Of a stretch of 32,878 nucleotides of DNA, positions 8,722 to 16,600 are shown one piece after another. The notes under the pieces were generated by a model that was not told the origin of the DNA, did not search any database, and was given only the letters and a program-made list of their open reading frames with translations. The first letter of the stretch is position 1. Every line of letters begins with the position of its first letter. Position numbers and translations under genes: made by a program. Origin of the DNA: Nodularia spumigena CCY9414 (GTDB lineage Bacteria > Cyanobacteriota > Cyanobacteriia > Cyanobacteriales > Nostocaceae); the NCBI RefSeq assembly GCF_000340565.2, contig NZ_CP007203.1, positions 3,721,931-3,754,808 of the forward strand, read 5' to 3'.

Positions 8722-10704
8722 CTATAACTTTGATTTCACCGCCGGTAACATCATCGTAAATGTGGTACTGACACCAAGTTCACTTTCTACAGCAATGTAA
8801 CCACGATGTAAGTCCACAAGGGTTTTGACAATGGATAACCCTAGTCCAGTACCGGGCAAATGATGAATATTGCTACCTCGATAAAATGGCTCAAATAATC
8901 GCGGTATATCAGCAACGGGAATACCAATACCCCTATCTGTCACCTGAAAAACTACTTTCCCACACTCACAAAACAGTTTAAAATCAACTACGCTGCCAAT
9001 AGGAGAATATTTCATCGCATTATCGAGCAAGTTCGAGATCATCGGCTCCAGCAGTTTTTGATCCATACAGGCTGTTATGTAGCGACCTTGACTCACGAAA
9101 TTTATGCGGTTCTCACTACCATTTGTCTGCATTTGTGCAATTAACTCATTGCAGAACTCAACTAAATTGAGTGGTTTGGCATCAAAGTTGAGTTTGGCTG
9201 CTTCTGCTTTCGCGAAGAACAGAATATCATCCAACATTTTGGTGATCTGTTCCACACCTGATTGAATGTGATCAAGTAATGGTCCTGTTTTTTCCTCCTG
9301 ACAGTAATTTATATGCCTTTTGAGTAAGCTATTAGAGAACGAAACAACATTGAGCGGGGTGCGGAATTGATGGCAAACCATAGACATGAACTGCGCTTTC
9401 AGTTCGCTGAGTTGTTTGATTTGTTCTAAAGTTTGACTCAGATCCGATTCTGCTTGTTTATATTCAGTGATATCAATGCCTGCAATCATTTCAAATGGTG
9501 TTTCTTGATCATCAAGCATTGCGACTGCACAAGCTAACCAGCGTTCTGTGCCGTTTTTTTCCAGAATCTTGATTTCCTGGTATTCTAAATCTTTATCATG
9601 TACCTGTTTACGCTTTTTGTTCTTGAACAATTGGCGCGCATCAAAGCCAGTTATGAGTTCCTCTTTTGTATAGCCTGTGAGTACCTCAGCCGCCGGATTC
9701 ATGTAGGATAAATCCCAGCCTTGAATGATAAAAATGCTAGCATTTGTCGTCTCTGCCAAAGTACACCAGCTAGCTTCATTCAACTGTGGTACTTCTTCTG
9801 TTCGCTGGGATTCGGTAATATCCCAAATACTCCATAGTCTACCCATAATTTTACCCTCCAGCCACTGCGGCTGAGAGTATTGAGCAAAAATTCTCCCATC
9901 CTTTAATTCTAAAATATCGTAGCTTTCCAAATCAAATTGATTGGATATTTCCCGCATCACCTGGTTATAGGCTTCTGGATATTTTAGTTCCTTCTCGAAA
10001 AAAGCTTGGCATTGAAGATAATTCCTGGATAGCATCAGAGAATTGGGTATGTGCCACATATCCAATTCTCTGATTAAAACCGAGAATATCTCCTTTAAGA
10101 CTGACTGTAACAATGCCATGAGCAGTAGATTCCAGGGTAGAACGCAGTAGAGAAAGGGATTGTTGGATCTGTGCTTCCTTTTCCTTCAGTTCAGCAATTT
10201 CCTGTTGTAAATGCTTTTGAGTATTTTGTAATTCGTCAATCCACTTGTACATACACCCCTCTACTACTTCATCATTTCTCTCACAGCCAAAGCTACAGTC
10301 AACTTTTCTGCTTTGCTCATCTATGTAGGTAAAGGTAATTTCCACCAAAAAGATTTTATTCCCTGGGTGGGAGCATTCCGAAATTTGAATGTGAATTCAC
10401 CTTGTAATGTCAGCGTCAACATATCAAGTTGGATCAACATATTTCGCCATGACTCTAACCAATGGTGTCGAAAAAATCCAGCATCCACATTTTCCAGTCT
10501 AATGGAAAGTAATTTTTCCTGGGAATATTTAACCTTTCTGCGCCATGTTGCGGCTTGCTCATCAAGAAACTGCGCGGTTTCTACTAAATAAAAAACAGTA
10601 TGTATAGCTTGATTGCTCAGTAAATTAGCAAATTTTAGTTTCGTTTCTGGGTGTAGTGCTAATGAATAATCGAATTGAGCTAATTGATAATTGCCTGTAT
10701 TCAT
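8722..10704 (-). pseudogene. PAS-PAS sensor histidine kinase broken by two frameshifts
   Basis: Three overlapping frames read as one protein of about 660 residues. Part 1 (from ATG 10704) is an N-terminal region of no recognised family ending LTLQGEFTFK. A one-base loss in an A run near 10381-10386 moves the frame to ISECSHPGNKIFLVEITF, a coiled stretch (LQQEIAELKEKEAQI) and the first PAS domain. A two-base loss (or one-base gain) near 10064-10068 then joins GDILGFNQR to LDMWHIPNSLML. The last part holds the rest of PAS 1, a second PAS domain, a HisKA domain (MVCHQFRTPLNVVS) and a HATPase domain (LLDNAMKYSP, DRGIGIP, GTGLGLSIV). All catalytic motifs survive in the last frame, which could still make a 465-residue fragment. 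Sequencing error cannot be excluded. Confidence 0.85.
10034..10074. repeat. 41-nt near-perfect palindrome at a kinase frameshift
   Basis: Two 20-base arms around a single central base, starting ATCAGAGAATTGG, differ at only one position. The structure lies inside the kinase coding region. The downstream arm (in gene direction) encodes the conserved PAS residues WHIPNSL; the upstream arm is where the reading frame breaks. Confidence 0.85.
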
Positions 10705-11841
10705 ATCCCTACTCGCTATTTTTGTCAATTGGTAGTCGAGGCACTAAAGCTTTGATAATCACAACTTCTTAAAAGTGCTGATTACCCGACGCTATTACAA
10801 AGGATAAATTTAGTTATAAAGATTTTCAGAGTGACTGATAATTCTTAATTTAATCTTACCAAGATAAAGTAGGCAATTCAAGTGATTTACATATAGGACT
10901 TACGCAAGAACTCTCTGAAACCTTCTTAACTTCTCCCAAAGGGAGAGGCTAGCGCCAACGTGTCCTTCGTGTCCTTCGTGGTTCGTTTTTCCATAATTTT
11001 GCGTAAGTCCTGGTCATAAATTAAATTTTCATCATTTTACTCCTCCAGATATCTAACTATAGAATAATGTGCTGAGTCATCTGTCATGAGATATACCTTT
11101 TTTATTAATCTCATATACGTATTACTAGAACATCTTCCCAAAGGTATAAAAATTGTAAAAAAATAATGTATCTATAATCACAAAAGATTGAGAACTAGGA
11201 ATATTGGGTAGCAAAAAAAAACAGCAATAAGCTCTTAGCATCTCATGATGTTTTTTTGCCAGCAATGTATTAACTGGCTTTCAGAGCAGTAAAATCTAGG
11301 TTTTCTGAAAAAAAGGGTATAAAATACAACTTTTATTCAAAATACTAGCTTAAGTCTATAACCAAATCCCAGGGTGTATAATTTGTGATTTTTGGATGTG
11401 ATTTGAGGAGCCACGATTACAGTTCCGGGAAATCAATCAATTGCAAGAGCAAAAGAAGAGATAAGTCTATCCAAAAATCGTTCATATATCTGTGGCTAAA
11501 AATTGAGTACGCTTAACAAAGAAGCTGCTTCTGCAACACGGTTTATCTCTAGGGGCTAATTTAACTAGATATATATTAGGCAGATAAAAATGCTGGCTAG
11601 TTAAATCCACCCCTATTTTCCCAAGTAACTGGTAATTCTGGTTAATGATTTTTACAGATAAGCAGAAATGTCTGTAATCAGCTTTGTGTAATAGCAAAAT
11701 TTTCTTATAGAGATAGTGAAGTTGGATGATACTACCAGGAAGACTCTCAAAGATCAGTCCCGTGATTTTAGATTTTAGATAAAAACATCAATCACAATTG
11801 AATCTAGATGTAGGAATCCAAATTAAAAAAGAGGGAAAGCT
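10705..11841. other. Long intergenic region with one MITE-like element
   Basis: About 1.1 kb between the kinase gene and the hetP-like gene. Apart from the MITE-like element at 10895-11011 it is AT-rich with no protein of known family on either strand. A 71-codon minus-strand frame (11482-11697) has no supporting feature. The part nearest 11842 may hold regulatory sites for the hetP-like gene, but none could be identified. Confidence 0.6.
10895..11011. mobile_element. MITE-like element, 117 bp
   Basis: A perfect 13-bp inverted repeat, AGGACTTACGCAA at 10895-10907 and its complement at 10999-11011, encloses about 90 bases without coding capacity. The interior contains a tandem TCCTTCGTG repeat. 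This size and structure fit a miniature inverted-repeat element mobilised in trans. The parent transposon is not in the window and its ends differ from those of the IS at 2392-3531. Confidence 0.75.
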
Positions 11842-12114
11842 ATGCATCAAATAAATAATAGTTGTAATACACAAGCCGCTAAGAAAATTAATACAGAACA
11901 AATTGAACAAATTATCAAAGCAATTATTGCTGGAAAATATTCCTGGGCTTGTGTATTAATTCTGCGGTTTTCTGGCTACAACCCTATAGACTACATACCT
12001 TACCGCACCTACATTCGATTGCTGAAAAATAATTGCTTAGGGGAAAACTCAAAGTCAAAAGACATGGATAAGAAAGAAGTGTTTGACATGAACTCAAACT
12101 GGATTCGACTCTGA
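11842..12114 (+). CDS. HetP-family protein
   Basis: The 90-residue product carries the HetP core: [20 protein letters not shown] followed by [22 protein letters not shown] and IRLLK (about residues 17-66). HetP and its paralogues control commitment of a cell to become a heterocyst in Anabaena. The paralogue here cannot be named from sequence alone. A GA-rich site (AGAGGGAAAG) lies about 6-15 bases before the ATG. The C-terminal 25 residues are polar and poorly conserved. It is followed 57 bases later by trpC on the same strand, with a long non-coding region upstream that probably carries its control sites. Its presence suggests a heterocyst-forming host. Confidence 0.85.
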   Translation: MHQINNSCNTQAAKKINTEQIEQIIKAIIAGKYSWACVLILRFSGYNPIDYIPYRTYIRLLKNNCLGENSKSKDMDKKEVFDMNSNWIRL

Positions 12115-12171
12115 AAAGATTTCATTGTTTCTCCTTTCTGAGTCACCCTATTTCCAGATACATAGCAGCTA

Positions 12172-13011
12172 ATGATTTACCCACTGACGACTGTTAATAC
12201 CCGTCTGCAACCGATCCTCAGAGAGATTGTTTGGCATAAAAAGCAAGAAGTAGCGCAAATGCACCAACAGATGTCGTTAGCTTCTTTGCAACGCCAGTTA
12301 ACGGCTGCGCCAACCGTGCGAGATTTCTTGACTGCTTTGCAACAAAATCCTTACAAACCTGGACTAATTGCAGAAGTTCAAAAAGCATCACCATTCTATG
12401 GTAATATTCGTACAGATTTTGATCCCATAGCGATCGCCAAAGCTTATGAGCGAGGTGGTGCAGCTTGTATATCAGTTTTCACGGAAACAGCATTCTTTCA
12501 TGGCAGTTGGGAAAGTTTGCGCGCAATTCGCCAGAGAGTAGCATTGCCCTTGTTGTGCAAAGAGTTTATTATTGATCCGTGCCAAATTTATTTAGCACGA
12601 GCAGCAGGAGCCGATGCTGTACTACTAATTGCAGCCATTCTCACAGATCGGGAAATTCAAGACTTTCTGAGAGTAATTCACTATTTAGGTATGAATGCTT
12701 TAGTGGAGGTTCATAACTTGAGTGAACTAGACCGGGTACTCAAGCTTGATGACATCCGCTTAGTTGGGATTAACAACCAGAATTTAGAAGATTTTACCAT
12801 TGATCTGGGCATTACGCAACAATTGCTGGCAGCTAGGCGATCGCAGTTACAAAACTTAGGTGTGATAGTTGTCAGTGAGTCTGGACTATATACAAACGCT
12901 GATTTATCTCTAATGGCTGAGGCTGGTACAAATGCAGTGATAGTGGGAGAATCTTTAATTAAACAAGAGGACATAGAACAGTCCGTGCGTTGTCTGCTCA
13001 AAGGTGATTAG
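12172..13011 (+). CDS. trpC: Indole-3-glycerol phosphate synthase paralogue
   Basis: TrpC closes carboxyphenylamino-deoxyribulose phosphate to indole-3-glycerol phosphate in tryptophan synthesis. The 279-residue beta/alpha barrel keeps Lys130 (LLCKEFIIDP), Glu179 (VEVH), Asn201 (GINN) and Glu236/Ser237 (VSESG). The usual EVKKASPSKG motif is changed to EVQKASPFYG, so the first lysine of the active-site pair is Gln70, and SK becomes FY. The N-terminus is shorter than in the main cyanobacterial TrpC as I recall it. It may be a second copy used elsewhere, for example in a specialised pathway, or have reduced activity. No other trp gene is nearby, which fits a paralogue. Confidence 0.88.
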   Translation: MIYPLTTVNTRLQPILREIVWHKKQEVAQMHQQMSLASLQRQLTAAPTVRDFLTALQQNPYKPGLIAEVQKASPFYGNIRTDFDPIAIAKAYERGGAACISVFTETAFFHGSWESLRAIRQRVALPLLCKEFIIDPCQIYLARAAGADAVLLIAAILTDREIQDFLRVIHYLGMNALVEVHNLSELDRVLKLDDIRLVGINNQNLEDFTIDLGITQQLLAARRSQLQNLGVIVVSESGLYTNADLSLMAEAGTNAVIVGESLIKQEDIEQSVRCLLKGD

Positions 13012-13069
13012 TTAATACTCCACCCGCCCAACACAAATTAAATGTGCCTCCACAGGCTATAATAGTTTT

Positions 13070-13087
13070 AGCCCGCACAAGCGGGCT
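13070..13087 (+). terminator. Hairpin after trpC, possible terminator
   Basis: AGCCCGC, a four-base ACAA loop, and GCGGGCT form a perfect 7-bp GC-rich hairpin 59 bases after the trpC stop. A run of T is weak (AGGTTTGTAT), so termination is plausible but not certain. Confidence 0.5.
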
Positions 13088-13234
13088 AGGTTTGTATAGG
13101 TATAGTCTAGCCACAGAAGCTGAAATCGGTTAGAATAACAAGTATTTCACAACGAAGCAATAGCTTTGCAACAAAAGCGTCACAAATAATATCTACATTA
13201 TTAGTCATACATCTAAATATTCTCACAGGCAGCA

Positions 13235-14485
13235 ATGAACAAGCAAGTACATGATGGAGATGCTTCATTTGATCAGACTCATGTCAAATACCAAAATCAA
13301 GCCCCCTGGAAAAAAGCAGCCGCCTCTTTATCACTGGTGCTGCTGGGATCAGGTATGACATTAGCCGGTGGTTATTTGGCTGAAAACCCTCAACAGATAT
13401 CCGAGAGAACATCAAACCTAGCAGTGAGTCGAGTCAATGCTGCACCTCCATTACCAACTGCTACAGGTTCTAACTTCGTCACTCAGGTAGTGGAGAAGGT
13501 GGGGCCAGCTGTAGTGCGGATTGAAGCGTCGCGAACTGTCACTAATCGGTTACCTGCTGAATTCAACAATCCATTTTTCCGCCAATTCTTTGGTTCTCAG
13601 TTACCAGAACAACAAAGCCGGGTACAACGAGGTACTGGTTCCGGTTTTATCATCAGTAAAGATGGTAGTATTCTCACCAATGCCCACGTAGTTGCTGGTG
13701 CGGATACAGTCAGAGTCATATTGAAAGATGGGCGAAGCTTTGAAGGTAAGGTGATGGGGCGCGATGAATTAACAGATGTCGCCGTTGTCAAAATTGAATC
13801 GAAGAATCTACCGACTGTAGAAGTGGGGAACTCAGACGAACTGCAACCGGGAGAATGGGCGATCGCCATTGGAAATCCTTTAGGATTAGATAATACAGTC
13901 ACCACAGGAATCATCAGCGCCACCGGTCGCAGTAGTAATCAAATTGGCGCACCTGATAAGCGAGTTGAATTTATTCAAACCGATGCAGCCATTAATCCTG
14001 GTAACTCCGGCGGTCCCTTGTTAAATGCTCGTGGTCAAGTAATTGGGATGAATACAGCCATTATCCAAAGAGCGCAAGGACTGGGTTTTGCCATTCCTAT
14101 CAACACAGCTCAACGGATTTCTGACCAACTAATTGCTACAGGTAAAGCCCAGCATTCCTATCTAGGAATTCAAATGGTACAGTTAACGCCTCAAATCAAG
14201 GAACGTCTGAACTCTGACCCCAATAGCCCTGTCACGGTGAATGAAGATAAAGGTGTCTTAATTGTGCGCGTTATGCCTGACTCACCCGCAGCTAAAGCCG
14301 GCTTACGTGCAGGGGATGTCATCCAACGGCTTAACGGTGAATCAGTTACAGAAGCCAGCAGTATCCAAAAAGCCGTAGAAAATGCTCAAGTCGGCGGAAA
14401 TGTGAGCTTAGGACTGCGGCGCAATGGGCAAAATCTTAACTTAGCTGTGCGAACTGGTGCTTTACCCACTCAACAAGTGCAATAA
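13235..14485 (+). CDS. HtrA/Deg-family serine protease with PDZ domain
   Basis: A 416-residue trypsin-like protease with the catalytic triad His151 (TNAHVVAG), Asp181 (DELTDVAVV) and Ser258 (NPGNSGGPL). The N-terminus has a hydrophobic segment (about 30-48, [19 protein letters not shown]) that acts as a membrane anchor or signal, placing the protease in the periplasm or thylakoid lumen. One PDZ domain follows (about 315-405; [25 protein letters not shown]). Length and order match the cyanobacterial HhoA/HhoB/HtrA group, which degrade damaged or misfolded proteins; which of the three cannot be told. It stands alone, with non-coding gaps on both sides. Confidence 0.94.
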   Translation: MNKQVHDGDASFDQTHVKYQNQAPWKKAAASLSLVLLGSGMTLAGGYLAENPQQISERTSNLAVSRVNAAPPLPTATGSNFVTQVVEKVGPAVVRIEASRTVTNRLPAEFNNPFFRQFFGSQLPEQQSRVQRGTGSGFIISKDGSILTNAHVVAGADTVRVILKDGRSFEGKVMGRDELTDVAVVKIESKNLPTVEVGNSDELQPGEWAIAIGNPLGLDNTVTTGIISATGRSSNQIGAPDKRVEFIQTDAAINPGNSGGPLLNARGQVIGMNTAIIQRAQGLGFAIPINTAQRISDQLIATGKAQHSYLGIQMVQLTPQIKERLNSDPNSPVTVNEDKGVLIVRVMPDSPAAKAGLRAGDVIQRLNGESVTEASSIQKAVENAQVGGNVSLGLRRNGQNLNLAVRTGALPTQQVQ

Positions 14486-14527
14486 CTGACTGAGTGCTGA
14501 GTCAGGAATTTGACACTCCCCACTCCT

Positions 14528-14590
14528 GTACGGGCGGGTTTATTAAGAATTGCGACGGTTTACAGACTCACTGCTTAAACCCGCCCCTAC
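14528..14590. repeat. Inverted repeat GTACGGGCGGGTTTA
   Basis: GTACGGGCGGGTTTA at 14528-14542 faces TAAACCCGCCCCTAC at 14576-14590, between the convergent htrA and TSUP genes. The first arm is identical to 8653-8667. The hairpin may also help end both transcripts. Confidence 0.75.
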
Positions 14591-14602
14591 CCATTCTCCA
14601 TT

Positions 14603-14968
14603 TCAGAATAAATACCTGATACCAAGGAGTAACAAAAAAATGCCATACAACTTCTTAATCATTTCACTGCTAATAAATGGCTGATTAGCAAATAACGCTC
14701 CAAACAAATTACCAACTATTAAACCAACAGCAATAATTGCCGCATATTTAATATTTATGTTGCCGTTACGATAATATACTACTGCGCCTAAAATCCCAAT
14801 GGGCAAAATTTGAGCAGCAATAGAAGTACCAGTGGCAAACTTTTGATCCAGACCAACTAACAATACCATTGCTGGTACCATAATTGCACCACCGCCCAGA
14901 CCAAACATACCACCAGTCAAGCCAGCAACTAAACCAATGGTCAACATTTGAATAACGATATTAGACAT
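14603..14968 (-). CDS. TauE/SafE (TSUP) family permease, half-size
   Basis: A 121-residue, strongly hydrophobic protein with about four membrane segments and the TSUP signature GLVAGLTGGMFGLGGGAIMVP at its N-terminus (in two parts: residues 13-22 and 23-32). TSUP proteins export sulfite, sulfoacetate or related organic anions. Most are about 250 residues with two repeats; this one has a single repeat and would have to pair with itself or another half. It starts 12 bases after the stop of the acetamidase/formamidase gene and is surely in the same operon. The substrate is unknown. Confidence 0.85.
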   Translation of the reverse strand: MSNIVIQMLTIGLVAGLTGGMFGLGGGAIMVPAMVLLVGLDQKFATGTSIAAQILPIGILGAVVYYRNGNINIKYAAIIAVGLIVGNLFGALFANQPFISSEMIKKLYGIFLLLLGIRYLF

Positions 14969-14980
14969 ATTTATTAATAT

Positions 14981-15946
14981 TTATAAACTTATTTGCTCTG
15001 CGAGTATGGATTTGGGTAGCATCCCATGAACACCTTTTTGGGGACTATTGACAACTTGAGTAATGTGAAAATTCACAGCTAAACTACACAAGACATAAGC
15101 ATCTTCCGCCGACAAATTGGTGAAACGTTCCAGAAGATCAATCATGTTTTTCACAGCTAGTTCTAAGGCTGTATCTAAAGTGGGAGCAAAACCCATTGTA
15201 ATAATATGAGTTGGGGTTTCAGCTAGAGGTGTTGTCAGTTGTAAATCCTGGCGAAGGGTGAGCTTGATTCTACCATTCATGGAAGTTTCAATCGCGGTGA
15301 CATTAACTTCCCCATCTCCCTGGGCTGAATGTCCATCACCAATAGAAAATAATCCACCTGGAACAAAAACAGGCAAAAATAGCCGCGAACCTGCTTGGAG
15401 TTGACGGTTGTCAATGTTACCACCATAACTACCCGGTGGAATTGAATTGCGGGAATTTTCTGGGGTGGCGACACCAAGGATACCAAAAAAGGGTTTGAGG
15501 GGAATTTTGATGCCACTATGAAGGGGAAACTCGGCGATATTGTTGGTTAAATCTAGGGGAATAAATCTCAGCGCAGGTTGAGTAAACTGTTCTGGTAAGG
15601 CTCCCCAACCTGTACGAATGGCATTAAAACCAATTGGTAAACTAGGTGCGATCGCTTGTAATTCTATCTCCAAAACGTCACCAGGTGCGGCATCTCGTAC
15701 ATAAATTGGCCCCGTGAGTAAATGCGGTCCGCCCGCAACCTGACGTTCTGAGGCTAAATTTTGGCAGATGTCTAGAAATTCTGGTGTGAGAAACTCCGGT
15801 GGGGCTTTGTCGTAAACGTAATAACCAGTGTAAGTTTCCACGTCTATGGTATCGCCAGAATCAATCGTGAGTACTGGTTTAAGTAGATCCGAGAAACCAC
15901 CCAGATGTACAGTTTCTCTCGTGGCTTTTAAAATATGATGCATCAT
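14981..15946 (-). CDS. Acetamidase/formamidase family protein
   Basis: A 321-residue protein of the acetamidase/formamidase (FmdA/AmdA) family, which releases ammonia from short amides such as formamide or acetamide. Visible family features are the SGDTIDVETYTG stretch near the N-terminus, the GPHLLTGPIYVRDAAPGDVLEIE block (about residues 93-115), and the SIGDGHSAQGDGEVN motif (about 203-217), whose acidic and His residues serve the metal site in the family. The start has two adjacent ATG codons; the first is given. The gene lies upstream of a TSUP permease in a two-gene operon, so it may help use amide nitrogen; the real substrate is not shown. Confidence 0.92.
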   Translation of the reverse strand: MMHHILKATRETVHLGGFSDLLKPVLTIDSGDTIDVETYTGYYVYDKAPPEFLTPEFLDICQNLASERQVAGGPHLLTGPIYVRDAAPGDVLEIELQAIAPSLPIGFNAIRTGWGALPEQFTQPALRFIPLDLTNNIAEFPLHSGIKIPLKPFFGILGVATPENSRNSIPPGSYGGNIDNRQLQAGSRLFLPVFVPGGLFSIGDGHSAQGDGEVNVTAIETSMNGRIKLTLRQDLQLTTPLAETPTHIITMGFAPTLDTALELAVKNMIDLLERFTNLSAEDAYVLCSLAVNFHITQVVNSPQKGVHGMLPKSILAEQISL

Positions 15947-16258
15947 TTCAGCATTAATGTGGTTTTATGTGTTAATATTTACAGTATTACTATATTTGTA
16001 TATCAATTTTATTCAATAAACAAACTGGGAAATTAAACTCGGAAATATTTTGACTTTTTTAAGATTTGTTTCGCCTTGGTTCCAGGCTGATGATATGGAT
16101 GGACAGGTTAACAGAAAAGTTATACAATTTGACTGATAGTAGTAATTTTACCTATTGCTCAATCAACCCAACCATAGTAAAGATTTTCTGGTGATTTAGC
16201 CAGATTTGGGAAGCATTCTATTAATATAAGAAAGTCTTGAGAAAGGAACAGCAAACAA
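15947..16258. other. Divergent intergenic region
   Basis: About 310 AT-rich bases between the acetamidase gene (minus) and the small ndhP-like gene (plus). It should hold promoters for both. A GAAAGGA ribosome site precedes the plus-strand gene; no other element is recognised. Confidence 0.5.
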
Positions 16259-16381
16259 ATGGATGTAAAGCTGATTTTAGTGGGATTAACAGTTATATTC
16301 TCTGTTGCGTGCCTGTTCTTTGGCACGAAAAATGGATTTTATGATTCCGAAAACTATCACGGTAATGGATCGGCACATTAA
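16259..16381 (+). CDS. ndhP: Small single-helix membrane protein, probable NDH-1 subunit NdhP
   Basis: A 40-codon gene starting at ATG 16259 behind GAGAAAGGA. The product starts MDVKLILVGLTVIFSVACLF, a single membrane helix, and ends in a conserved polar tail with FGTKNGFYDSENYHGNGSAH. I recognise this as a protein conserved across cyanobacteria and believe it is NdhP, a small subunit of the NDH-1L complex that supports cyclic electron flow and respiration. The conservation-type pattern (helix plus GFYDS.NYHGNGSAH) makes the gene itself secure; the name is less so. It is too short for many automatic gene finders. Confidence 0.65.
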   Translation: MDVKLILVGLTVIFSVACLFFGTKNGFYDSENYHGNGSAH

Positions 16382-16496
16382 CAAGGTAAACTCCTTTAAA
16401 CCCAAAGATGAGAGTTTCTTGTTAAGCAAATTTTCCGAACTGGTTTGAGTTCGATGTCAGCGTCCTCCCCAATCAAAAATTGGCTTTATCCGGGTG

Positions 16497-16522
16497 TAGG
16501 GGCGCAAAAAAACTTGCCCCTA
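16497..16522. repeat. Hairpin TAGGGGC/GCCCCTA in the leader of the MBL gene
   Basis: A perfect 7-bp stem (16497-16503 with 16516-16522) around an A-rich loop, of the dispersed-repeat type. It lies in the open frame upstream of ATG 16601 and argues that this part is untranslated. Confidence 0.6.
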
Positions 16523-16600
16523 GGTGACAAAACCAAGATTCAGCATAATTCTTGGCTTTTGCGGTATGTCGATGATGATCAGGTTAAAGGGGAGGAAAGC

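Noticed and set aside
11482-11697. 71-codon minus-strand frame in the long gap
   Set aside because: No ribosome site or recognisable domain; composition like the surrounding non-coding DNA.
16445-16600. N-terminal extension of the metallo-hydrolase from TTG or ATG 16454
   Set aside because: No ribosome site, contains a dispersed hairpin repeat, and ATG 16601 has a near-perfect Shine-Dalgarno.
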